DNA of 17,891 nucleotides from Propionibacteriaceae bacterium (lineage in GTDB: Bacteria; Actinomycetota; Actinomycetes; Propionibacteriales; Propionibacteriaceae). Location of the stretch: positions 1 through 17,891 of the forward strand of contig JAIRRM010000207.1 in NCBI GenBank assembly GCA_031255975.1. Direction: 5' to 3'. The position numbers were made by a program, and so were the translations under genes. Positions within the stretch are counted from its first letter, which is position 1. Each line of letters begins with the position of its first letter. Positions 8,201 through 14,431 of the stretch are shown in pieces. Under the pieces are notes generated by a model. That model ran no database searches and was not told the origin of the DNA. It was given only the letters and a program-made list of their open reading frames with translations.

Positions 8201-11200
8201 TTGTAGTTGTTGAACGCCCCGATAGCCACCTGCTTGCCGTCAGCGTCAAGTAACGAGATCGAGTAGTCGGCGCTGGTAAGCGGCGAACCATTCGCTTTGG
8301 TGGAGGTGTACACGTTCACCGCCCGCAACGTGATGGTGTCGGTAAACGCATCAGTGTCAGCAGCGGCCGAAGGCACCGTGAAGTACGTGCCACCGATGCT
8401 GAGCGGAGTGAGTTCGCTCTCCCCCGCCGCATAGAGCGGGGCGGTGCCCCGTACCGAATAGGTGCCCGCAGGCAGGCTCAGCGTGTACGTACGGTAGCTG
8501 CCGTCGGCTCCGGGCGCACCGGCTCCAATGGGCGCACCCAACTGGTCAAGCCCAGCTGCGTCGAATCCCGCCGTCTCATAGAAACTGAGGTCAGCGGTGT
8601 TCGGCCCCACCATAACCGTGACGTTGTAGCGCGGCTCCGGCTGTGGCTCATCGCCGGAGTTCAGGTAGTAGACCAACGGCTCCTTTTCGCCCTCTTGCAC
8701 CACCACTCGGATGACACCACTGAGCGGCGCGGCGGCGTAGCTACGAGTAGCACCACGGACGCTGTTGATATAGACACTGGCACCGTCGGCACCCTCCACG
8801 GCTACGGTGACTGCACTGTCGCCAAATGGCACGTTGTAGTAGCTGAACACGCCAGCTTCCAGTACCACCGGCGCGCCGTTTACCTTGATGGCAGTAGGCG
8901 CGGCGGTCACCCCCACGGCGTCGGCCACCTCGGGCACCCGGCGGAACCCCTGAACCTCGGTGGACTTCTCACCGATGGCCCCGGCGTAGATGTGCGACGC
9001 GGTGGTCACCCGGATGTAATGAATCTCATCCAGCACCACGGGCGTACCGTTGCCATCGACGGCCCAAGCCAGGTCGTAGCCACTGGCCGAGCCAGTCGCC
9101 TTGGTGTACGGGCTCACCGGGTTACCAAGCGTAGCGTTCGCCAGCGAGTCCACGTACCCCCACTCAGGAGCCTGCGCCGAGGTAGAACCGTACGGATCTG
9201 CGCCTGATGCCTGCAACAGCGGCCCGGTGAAGGTATAGCTCTCGTCGAAACCGGGCCGCCAGTCGAACAGCGGGTAGTTGGCGGGAACCGGATAGGCGAT
9301 GCCGTTGTTAAACGAGTTCAGGTTGATCGGAATCTGCGTGCCGTAGTTATCGGTGTATGTGGACTGCGCCCAACCGTTTTGGGTCTCAGCGGTGCGCTGA
9401 TACGTAACGGTGTAGTCTCGCAACGTGGTGTCCTCGAAGTGCGCGGAACCGGCAAGTAGATACCAGGTAAAACCATCGGCGGACACCTCCACATACCCCG
9501 GTTCTGCCATTCCCGCATTTGAACCGTTGCCGTTAATCATGAAATCGACGCCATACGGGTGCCTAGGGTCGTTCTTGATAGCCTCCTCGTAGTAAACGCT
9601 CACATGCCCGCCGAAGTTGCCTAGCGACTTCAGGGTGTCGTACTTGATTAGTTCACCGCTCAGGCCATAACCGGCAGAGTTGGTGTATTGGCTGGCCCAC
9701 ACGATGTACTCCACCACCGCGTCTGGAGCGCCTGCGATCTTCTTGTAAATGGTGACCGTGAACGGGAAACGCAGCGTGTAACCGCGTACCACCTTTTCGG
9801 TAGCGAACACCTGGCTGGCACCCGTGGTGGTGAGGATATACGAACCGTCTGTTTCGGGGATTACGTCGCTGGCGTTGCTTCTGCTGGCGTGCTTGTATAC
9901 GGTGACGCCCTCGCCAACGGTGCCGGTGAAGGTAATGGCGTCGCCGCTCTTTTCGGCGGTGTAGGCCGTCGTCTGGTTATCGATAGCGTAAGCGCCGTTC
10001 GGCCAGGTGACATCCGCATCAGCCGTGAAGGTGAGGAACCTGGCGCTGGCCATCTCTTCCGGCGTGAAGCTCAACCTCTCAATGTAGAAGTCGATGCTGT
10101 TTTCGGCAATGAAGTTGGAGTCGTTACCAAGATACGTCGCGTCGGTGCAAACCTCGACGGTGATCTTGGTGAGCGTGCCGGTCAGCGCGATCTCCGGAAA
10201 GCTCAGCGTGGTGGCCGGGGCAGCGCCCTGTTGCGGTGCGCCGACCACCTGGCCGCCGACCAACACCCGCACCCAGTTACCGGCGGCGGCGACGCGGGTG
10301 GCGAAATCAACGTTCGTCACGTCCGAGAGCAGGTAGCTGCGGTAATACTTGGTGTTGTTGTTATACCCCGTGGTGGTGGTAGCGACACCGGCGCTGTCGG
10401 CACGGAAAAGCACCAGTTCTTTGCTGCCGTTGATGAGCGGCGCGTCGAGCACCGCGCCGCCAGTCGGGGTGAACTTCACCTGCGCGGCCGCGCCGAGGTT
10501 GGCGGTACGGGGGCGCAGCAAGTTCACGGTGTATGTGGCGACGTTTCCGGCATCGGCTTTATCACTCAGTGTCAGTGTCACCTTGGTGACGCCATCTGCC
10601 AAGGTGATGCCGATGGGCGCGCCACTGGCGTAGCTGTTGGAGTCATAGGTCAGGGTGTAGGCGGAATCGTCGAAGCTGGCCGTGACGGTAGCGGTGTCAC
10701 CGCTGGCGGTGACGTCGTAGCTACGGGTGCTGGCCGTGAAGCCGCTCACCGCGATGCTGTTCACACTCAACCCGGTGAGCACCGGAGCGTCGGCAACACT
10801 GCCCCCTTGCAGCGCCGTCAGCGCCGTGGCCACCTGGGCGGGCGTGGCCAACGGGTTGATGATTACGTCCAGCGCGCCCTGCTTGGCACCTGCTGCCGCA
10901 TCCGGAGCGAACAGCGCACGAATCAGTTCCGTCTTATCAGCCATGGTGAAATACGGCGGCGCACTTTCCCCGGGCTCTCTCCAACAACCGTCAACGACGC
11001 CGAGGTCACAGCCATAACCCCACACGGTGAACTGCCAACGGATCACGTCGCCGTCATGGACGGTAATCGCCGAAGCACCTTCTTGTCCCATGGTGTTATT
11101 GGCGGTGAACATCCAACCCGACATTCCGGAGTAATCCACCGCTTCCAGCCAGTCGTTGCTATTGCCGTCATGGTCATCGTTGCCGGGGTAACCTTCGATG

Positions 11201-11550
11201 CCGTTGTCGGTGATGTACGACGGAATGTCGATCGTGCCCTTGTCGAAACCTTTGACACCGACGAGGTACGACGGCAGCCCGCGGGTCTCGTAGCCAGCGT
11301 TTTCGGGTAGCTCGAACAGTGCTGCGGTTGCGTCCGAAATCTTCGATCCAGCGGGCAGGGTGATAGCGGTTGGTTCGATGTAGAACCCCTGCCCTAAGTT
11401 GTAGCCTTCGAAGTCGATGTACACGGTGATGGTTTCATCAGCCAGTGCCCGTGATGACGGCGCGGAGAACGAAAACGCCGCAGCAAGGGCGACGACGCCC
11501 GCCACGATGCGGCTACGTAAACCGGTGCCGGTACGGGAGTTTGCTTTCAT
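5299..11550 (-). CDS. Giant wall-anchored surface protein with DUF4430 and alpha/alpha-toroid domains, predicted cobalamin capture
   Basis: A 2083-residue secreted protein. Residues 1-37 are a signal peptide (basic start, hydrophobic 15-30, ALA/D cleavage at 37/38). Residues 38-180 form a DUF4430 domain (SGWMFTANN at 144-152, HDGDVIRWQFT at 165-175). Residues about 258-345 resemble a cadherin-like beta-sandwich. Residues about 635-870 are a beta-rich surface module (GGHVSVYYEEAI, AEPGYVEVSADGFTWYLLAG) like ones I recall from cell-surface proteins, which is a less certain match. About 970-1065 resembles a carboxypeptidase-regulatory-like fold, and Big-like Ig segments follow. Residues 1628-1928 form an alpha/alpha toroid with prenyltransferase/squalene-cyclase-type repeats (GGGWSLSG, DAGFVTWG, SGAFAHTS). 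An Ig/IPT-like domain (about 1940-2035), VPTGG (2041-2045), a membrane segment and an Arg-rich tail end the chain. ATG 11550 has AAGGA upstream and overlaps the previous stop as ATGA. The frame runs on to 11931 but lacks a signal peptide there. Confidence 0.88.
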   Translation of the reverse strand: MKANSRTGTGLRSRIVAGVVALAAAFSFSAPSSRALADETITVYIDFEGYNLGQGFYIEPTAITLPAGSKISDATAALFELPENAGYETRGLPSYLVGVKGFDKGTIDIPSYITDNGIEGYPGNDDHDGNSNDWLEAVDYSGMSGWMFTANNTMGQEGASAITVHDGDVIRWQFTVWGYGCDLGVVDGCWREPGESAPPYFTMADKTELIRALFAPDAAAGAKQGALDVIINPLATPAQVATALTALQGGSVADAPVLTGLSVNSIAVSGFTASTRSYDVTASGDTATVTASFDDSAYTLTYDSNSYASGAPIGITLADGVTKVTLTLSDKADAGNVATYTVNLLRPRTANLGAAAQVKFTPTGGAVLDAPLINGSKELVLFRADSAGVATTTTGYNNNTKYYRSYLLSDVTNVDFATRVAAAGNWVRVLVGGQVVGAPQQGAAPATTLSFPEIALTGTLTKITVEVCTDATYLGNDSNFIAENSIDFYIERLSFTPEEMASARFLTFTADADVTWPNGAYAIDNQTTAYTAEKSGDAITFTGTVGEGVTVYKHASRSNASDVIPETDGSYILTTTGASQVFATEKVVRGYTLRFPFTVTIYKKIAGAPDAVVEYIVWASQYTNSAGYGLSGELIKYDTLKSLGNFGGHVSVYYEEAIKNDPRHPYGVDFMINGNGSNAGMAEPGYVEVSADGFTWYLLAGSAHFEDTTLRDYTVTYQRTAETQNGWAQSTYTDNYGTQIPINLNSFNNGIAYPVPANYPLFDWRPGFDESYTFTGPLLQASGADPYGSTSAQAPEWGYVDSLANATLGNPVSPYTKATGSASGYDLAWAVDGNGTPVVLDEIHYIRVTTASHIYAGAIGEKSTEVQGFRRVPEVADAVGVTAAPTAIKVNGAPVVLEAGVFSYYNVPFGDSAVTVAVEGADGASVYINSVRGATRSYAAAPLSGVIRVVVQEGEKEPLVYYLNSGDEPQPEPRYNVTVMVGPNTADLSFYETAGFDAAGLDQLGAPIGAGAPGADGSYRTYTLSLPAGTYSVRGTAPLYAAGESELTPLSIGGTYFTVPSAAADTDAFTDTITLRAVNVYTSTKANGSPLTSADYSISLLDADGKQVAIGAFNNYNKSVNNPAYAALMRAGESYNLTLTPVGGLGLAPRAVNLRVNAGTTITNSSQPLNRLYDLIVPSEASVKVFRQASNYDMVLQTPHAVLPGGDGTTIYQVVPTSSDGSFSYRVSLPGHITKAGYIGGESSTVVTFGDDENPADTTNTATPNFNEASTFVNVPNSDNHLRLEVGDNFRLRGFRAAWQIVNNETANKMIEPDFHFTVLEGADVVSVAPHSVIPNWADLTALKPGTAIIEVSYDAIDVATANAGSFGGRYGATDPQRTAIVVVTVGGDGAAAPVILVPKPYTDAIWDSEFDTWYLLGDSTDVSVTVGDDTANVTYWNPMFGDDWIAAEATDEGHTTTLRPGNNVVRAEAAGAVSYKIIRAAVVTPVVTNLTRPGETPAAGDQVKVHLSGLFIPVPKMSGIYNPGFGGTGKIHYVTSDAVEVTLARGTQYDFITTNNVVVTLPDDVSMGYWLEDGYIMMGHMGSTLGTHRFITDSGVGANMNAPALNGVYSVLPAVVLVEPPVTPPVLPDAAQVKAAYDAAAVYQSAAYELDDLGYGAEWVLLGLARGGALSAEQREAYLDALAESVSDAAGVLSSNRYTEYSRVVLALTALGVDATQFDGYDLTAPLADRAKVERQGLNGPIFALLALNSGGYGSAADREYYRDYIVNHQVAGGGWSLSGAAPADPDVTAMALQALAPHYQGVLPPAGVSAAVAAGLTALSDMQLGDAGFVTWGTANSESAAQVITALAALGIGLDDARFTKVVRPDAFSVGETRSVWDAFSAYQLDSGAFAHTSTGGANGMATEQGVYALDALYRVLTGATSLYDMTDVTLRPWSADGVVTPGVSITVSAAGVVVTEVVAGSTITFTGTGFVPGESVRAVVHSEPVDLGSQDADAVGVVSWTWLVPADFEPGEHTVTVTSDSAVAVASFVVLPVGEPSVPTGGELAANSTGLLPFVVLMLLAGVGVLRNTSPRRRGVAKGV

Positions 11551-11834
11551 TTTGATTCCTTGCCTTTTGCTGGGTGCCGGGCGGCGTTGCGCAGCCGCTG
11601 TTGTTCTGGATAGTTGACCCAAGGCAGGTCTGCGGCGCGTACCGCGTTGCCCCAGGTGCGAAAGCGTTGTTTGATGCCGCCGGATGTAGGGATCTCGGCC
11701 TGTGGCGGGGTGAAGCCGTGAGTCGCGTAGAAAGCTTTGAGTGGGGCGAGCAGCGCTTCGTCGGCGCTTGAAAGCGGCTCTCCAGGGTGCCAATAGCGCG
11801 ACACACCTCTGCCGCCAGTTACGCCAGTGCCCAT
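11547..11834 (-). CDS. Small protein with homing-endonuclease-associated-repeat-like segment
   Basis: A 95-residue basic protein, the first gene after the riboswitch. Residues about 25-62 (LLAPLKAFYATHGFTPPQAE ... IKQRFRTWGNAVRAADL) resemble the homing-endonuclease-associated repeat, a small DNA-binding helical unit with the pattern F-x3-HG-x2-P followed by I-x2-RF-x-[ST]W-x2-A-x2-A. No nuclease motif is present. The rest is not recognised, and the tail is Lys/Arg-rich. ATG 11834 has a strong Shine-Dalgarno (GGGAAGGAG, ending 6 nt upstream). The stop overlaps the start of the giant gene (ATGA), and the ribosome site of that gene lies inside this one, so the two are probably translationally coupled. 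An upstream TTG at 11852 is possible but lies over the ribosome site. Role unknown: possibly a regulator, a coupling leader or an intruding homing remnant. Confidence 0.65.
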   Translation of the reverse strand: MGTGVTGGRGVSRYWHPGEPLSSADEALLAPLKAFYATHGFTPPQAEIPTSGGIKQRFRTWGNAVRAADLPWVNYPEQQRLRNAARHPAKGKESK

Positions 11835-11917
11835 TCGCACGCTCCTTCCCAACTCTCACGCAGGTTGCCCTGGATGTCGTCGGGCGGGTCTGCGGGATGC
11901 CCCGTAAAACCCCGTTA

Positions 11918-11931
11918 TTGAGCACGCTCAA
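11918..11931. promoter_or_regulatory. Inverted repeat TTGAGC-N2-GCTCAA in the operon leader
   Basis: A perfect 6+6 inverted repeat separated by two bases lies about 67 nt beyond the riboswitch terminator and 84 nt before the small basic protein's start. With a 2-nt spacer it is too tight for an RNA hairpin loop unless arms open, so a DNA operator is more likely. The bound factor is unknown. No -10 stands at the right distance to make the TTGAGC a -35. Confidence 0.3.
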
Positions 11932-11997
11932 CCCGGCAGGTTCTTACTTTTAGAATCGCTGGTCAGCTTCAGCCTGCCCCCGCCGGAGGAAAGACCG

Positions 11998-12029
11998 GAA
12001 AACAAAGAAGCGGCCCCTCTCGGGACCGC
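11998..12029 (-). terminator. Intrinsic terminator, expression platform of the cobalamin riboswitch
   Basis: On the minus strand GCGGTCCC-GAGA-GGGGCCGC forms an 8-bp stem with one G-U pair and a GAGA loop (12029-12010). It is followed by TTCTTTGTTTT. It lies 82 nt after the aptamer and before any gene, as expected for a transcriptional riboswitch. Minus-strand positions 12094-12086 (GGGAATCGC) can pair with the 5' arm GCGGTCCC with one bulged A, giving a possible antiterminator. Confidence 0.82.
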
Positions 12030-12111
12030 CACAGCAAACACCCCACGCATCAACGATGACACGCCACAAAGTGCGAGCAACCCCCGCGATTCCCAAGAGT
12101 TCGATTCTCAC

Positions 12112-12281
12112 GCGCCGTCGGCTAGTCTCCTGGCTCTAGCTTCATCCTCCTGGGCACCTTCCCCATCCGGTATCACACCCGCACAGGTGGCACATCGCCC
12201 ACTCGTCAGCTATCACAGTTAGGTCGCAGCCCCGGATTCACACCGGATTCCTAAGTTATCGCTTACAGCGACCAACAGCGC
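12112..12281 (-). ncRNA. Cobalamin (AdoCbl-type) riboswitch aptamer
   Basis: The minus strand carries the family's conserved blocks in order. These are CCGGTGTGAATCCGGGGCTG (12246-12227) followed by CTGTGATAGCTGAC; a GGGGAAGG...CCAGGAGGATGA block (about 12163-12143); and the B12 box AGCCAGGAGACTAGCC (12135-12120). The closing stem P1 can be drawn: GCGCTGTTGGT (12281-12271) pairs with GCCGACGGCGC (12122-12112) over 11 consecutive pairs including G-U. A small hairpin TCGC-TGTAA-GCGA follows the 5' arm, as P2 does in the family. The terminator downstream suggests ligand-bound RNA stops transcription. It controls the small basic protein, surface protein, DUF4430 and ECF genes. Class I (AdoCbl) versus II (methyl/hydroxocobalamin) is inferred from overall length and the peripheral elements. 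Confidence 0.95.
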
Positions 12282-12303
12282 TCAGTATTCGGTTGTAAGC
12301 ATG

Positions 12304-12309
12304 ATAATA
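12304..12309 (-). promoter_or_regulatory. -10 hexamer of the B12 uptake operon
   Basis: TATTAT (5 of 6 to TATAAT) on the minus strand predicts a transcript start near 12297, about 16 nt before the P1 stem of the riboswitch. No recognisable -35 stands 16-18 nt upstream, which fits an activator-dependent promoter. Confidence 0.55.
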
Positions 12310-12329
12310 ACACCGTACTCGACAGAACC

Positions 12330-12345
12330 CGTGACCTAGCTCACA
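12330..12345. promoter_or_regulatory. CRP/GlxR-family binding site
   Basis: CGTGACCTAGCTCACA matches the actinobacterial GlxR/CRP consensus TGTGANNTANNTCACA at 11 of 12 defined positions, including the central TA. Its centre (12337.5) is about 40-41 bp upstream of the start predicted from the -10 hexamer, the class II activator position. Reading on the plus strand it could also be 3' flank noise of guaA, but no gene reads that way. Confidence 0.5.
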
Positions 12346-12502
12346 GTACTCAGAAACTCTTTACGCGACACGTCCGGCTCCCACCGGGCGACGATTTCGG
12401 GGAACCCGCCAGTAAATAGTCATTGTGGTAGCCAGAGCTACGCAAGATGCGACCTACGTAGGGCCGCGATTACGAGTACCAACCACCTTCGCCGGTACCC
12501 GT

Positions 12503-14056
12503 TCACTCCCACTCGATAGTTCCCGGCGGCTTGCTGGTGACATCGAGCACCACGCGGTTGATGGCCCGTACCTCGTTGGTGATACGAGTTGAAATCCGCT
12601 CGATGAGGTCATACGGCAGCCGCGCCCAGTCGGCGGTCATCGCGTCCTCGCTGGTCACCGGGCGCAGCACCACGGGATGACCGTAGCTACGGCCATCGCC
12701 TTGCACCCCGACGGAACGCACGTCGGCCAACAACACCACCGGGAACTGCCAGACGCCGCGCGCACCCTCCCAAGCGTCCAGCTCCGCGCGAGCGATGGCG
12801 TCCGCCTCGCGTAACAGCGCCAGGCGTTCTTCGGTGACTTCACCGATGATGCGAATCGCCAGACCGGGGCCGGGGAACGGTTGACGCCATACGATGTGGT
12901 CAGGCAGGCCGAGTTGGGTGCCCACGGCGCGCACCTCGTCCTTGAACAGGGCCCGCAACGGCTCGATGAGTTGGAACTTGAGGTCATCCGGCAACCCGCC
13001 GACGTTGTGATGGCTCTTGATATTGGCCGCCCCGTCACCACCACCTGACTCCACCACATCGGGGTAGAGGGTGCCCTGCGCCAAGAAGTCGACACCCTCG
13101 TCACCGGCCACCTGCCGTGCCGCCGCCTCGAATGCCCGAATAAACTCCCGACCGATGATCTTACGTTTCGTCTCCGGTTCGATGACCCCGGCGAGCGCGC
13201 TCAAAAACCGCTCCCGCTCGTCAGCCACTACCAGTTTCACACCGGTTGCGGCCACGAAATCGGTCTCCACCTGCTCGGCTTCACCTTTGCGCAACAAACC
13301 GTGATCGACGAACACACAGGTGAGTTGATCGCCGATGGCGCGCTGCAACAGCGCCGCCGCCACCGCAGAATCGACGCCACCGGAAAGTCCACACAGCACC
13401 CGCCTATCGCCCACCTGGGCGCGAATCGCCGCCACTTGTTCTTCCACGATGTTGGCGGCCGTCCAGGCGGGCGAGATACCGGCGATGTCGTAGAGGAAAT
13501 GCTCCAGCACCCGCTGCCCCAGTTCGGAATGACTCACCTCGGGGTGCCACTGCACCCCGGCCAACCTACGCTCCAGGCACTCAAACGCCGCCACCTTCGC
13601 GCCCTCGGTATGCGCCAGCGCGGTGAAACCAGACGGCGGCAGCGCTACCGAATCGCCATGGCTCATCCACACCTGCAACGTATCCGGAAACCCGGCGGTC
13701 AGTTCGCCTTGGGTGTCGATGGTAAGCGACGTACGTCCAAACTCGCTCAACCCCGTCTCGGGTATGGTGCCCCCCAGCGCCTGCGCCATCGCCTGAAAGC
13801 CGTAGCAGATGCCGAACACCGGAATCCCCGCGGCAAATAACTCCTTGTCAACCTGCGGTGCCCCCGGTTCGTACACGCTTTTCGGCCCGCCGGAGAGGAT
13901 CACGGCGGCGGGACGCTTGGCGATGATTTCGGCGACCGGCATGGAGTGAGGCACGATTTCGGAGTAGACACGCGCCTCGCGCACTCGGCGGGCGATGAGT
14001 TGGGCATATTGCGCGCCATAATCGACAACCAACACGGTTTCCTGGGCTGAGGCCAT
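12503..14056 (-). CDS. guaA: GMP synthase (glutamine-hydrolysing)
   Basis: This enzyme converts XMP, glutamine and ATP to GMP in purine synthesis. The 517-residue length is normal. The class I glutamine amidotransferase domain (about 7-195) has Cys84 in GICYGFQ, His171 and Glu173 (QWHPEVSH). The ATP-pyrophosphatase domain has the PP-loop GLSGGVDS (223-230). The C-terminal dimerisation domain closes with the family's [11 protein letters not shown] ending. All expected catalytic residues are present. ATG 14056 has no Shine-Dalgarno, but TAAACT ends 6 nt before it, so the mRNA is probably leaderless. The gene is divergent from the small gene at 14079 with 22 bp between start codons, and it runs toward the B12 operon promoter without a strong terminator. 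Confidence 0.98.
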   Translation of the reverse strand: MASAQETVLVVDYGAQYAQLIARRVREARVYSEIVPHSMPVAEIIAKRPAAVILSGGPKSVYEPGAPQVDKELFAAGIPVFGICYGFQAMAQALGGTIPETGLSEFGRTSLTIDTQGELTAGFPDTLQVWMSHGDSVALPPSGFTALAHTEGAKVAAFECLERRLAGVQWHPEVSHSELGQRVLEHFLYDIAGISPAWTAANIVEEQVAAIRAQVGDRRVLCGLSGGVDSAVAAALLQRAIGDQLTCVFVDHGLLRKGEAEQVETDFVAATGVKLVVADERERFLSALAGVIEPETKRKIIGREFIRAFEAAARQVAGDEGVDFLAQGTLYPDVVESGGGDGAANIKSHHNVGGLPDDLKFQLIEPLRALFKDEVRAVGTQLGLPDHIVWRQPFPGPGLAIRIIGEVTEERLALLREADAIARAELDAWEGARGVWQFPVVLLADVRSVGVQGDGRSYGHPVVLRPVTSEDAMTADWARLPYDLIERISTRITNEVRAINRVVLDVTSKPPGTIEWE

Positions 14057-14062
14057 GGAAAG

Positions 14063-14072
14063 AGTTTAGTCT
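14063..14072. promoter_or_regulatory. Overlapping divergent -10 hexamers for two leaderless genes
   Basis: Minus strand: TAAACT at 14068-14063, then 6 nt, then the guaA ATG. Plus strand: TAGTCT at 14067-14072, then 6 nt, then the ATG of the next gene. The two hexamers share the TA at 14067-14068. Both match TANNNT and sit at the spacing expected of leaderless transcripts. No clear -35 is visible on either side, and each upstream promoter half would lie within the opposite coding region. Confidence 0.5.
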
Positions 14073-14078
14073 GGTGGC

Positions 14079-14333
14079 ATGAGCGAGGTTTTCGACCCCA
14101 GCGCCGTGGGCACCAGCCCTCTAGAAGTTGCCACCGCCGAACTACGAGAAGCTGAGGCCGCCTGGCGCGAGTTTCGCCGTCGAATGCCGCTCGGCACCGA
14201 CGACCTACGGCGCTACGAGGTGCGTATGTATCAGCAGTTCGGCACCGGCACCAAGAAGGAGTTCGCCGCCATGAAGGCACGGCTACTCAAGGCGCGAGCG
14301 GCGTATCTGGCGGCCAAACAGTCCGCCGTATAG
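14079..14333 (+). CDS. Small conserved-looking protein of unknown function
   Basis: An 84-residue soluble protein, not recognised. After a short N-terminal stretch (residues 1-14) the remainder is predicted mostly helical and charged, with Glu/Ala/Arg-rich heptad-like segments at about 15-36 and 60-80 (KEFAAMKARLLKARAAYLAA) that could form a helical hairpin or coiled coil. There is no signal peptide, membrane segment or cysteine. Coding is supported by typical third-position G+C use, the divergent start 22 bp from guaA, and TAGTCT placed 6 nt before the ATG. It may be co-regulated with guaA, but no function can be read from it. Confidence 0.7.
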   Translation: MSEVFDPSAVGTSPLEVATAELREAEAAWREFRRRMPLGTDDLRRYEVRMYQQFGTGTKKEFAAMKARLLKARAAYLAAKQSAV

Positions 14334-14374
14334 CGGGCCCCATCCGCGTCCAATTGCAACAAAACACAGTCGTA

Positions 14375-14395
14375 CGCGGCAGAATCCGCGATTTT
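14375..14395 (+). terminator. Weak hairpin with short T run after the small gene
   Basis: CGCGG-CAGAAT-CCGCG followed by ATTTT lies 42 bp after the stop of the small rightward gene, in the gap where it converges with the ABC permease gene. The stem is only 5 bp and the T run only four, so it would be weak. Confidence 0.35.
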
Positions 14396-14431
14396 CCGCA
14401 GTTGAGGGCGCGCGGCATTCAAGTACGCCGG

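Larger units (their letters stand above)
11835..12502 (-). other. Leader and promoter region of the B12 operon (668 bp without a gene)
   Basis: Read leftward, this stretch holds the 3' flank of guaA with no convincing terminator (only a weak 5-bp hairpin at 12427-12440), a CRP/GlxR-like site, a -10 hexamer, the cobalamin aptamer, an 82-nt link with a possible antiterminator arm, an intrinsic terminator, and about 160 nt of untranslated leader that contains one 14-bp inverted repeat. I see no tRNA, small ORF with a ribosome site, or mobile element in it. Confidence 0.7.

Noticed and set aside
9688..11310. 540-residue open frame on the plus strand opposite the giant surface gene
   Set aside because: It lies wholly antisense to a protein with recognisable signal peptide, DUF4430 and beta-sandwich domains; its translation is low in hydrophobic order and rich in Gly, Arg, His and Val as expected of a high-G+C shadow frame, and no ribosome site precedes it.
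11551..11931. N-terminal extension of the giant surface protein to 2210 residues
   Set aside because: It would place 127 Arg-rich residues before a clear signal peptide, has no ribosome site at its start, and covers the better-supported 95-residue gene in another frame.
12427..12440. Hairpin GTAGC-CAGA-GCTAC as the guaA terminator
   Set aside because: Stem of only 5 bp and no T run in either direction.
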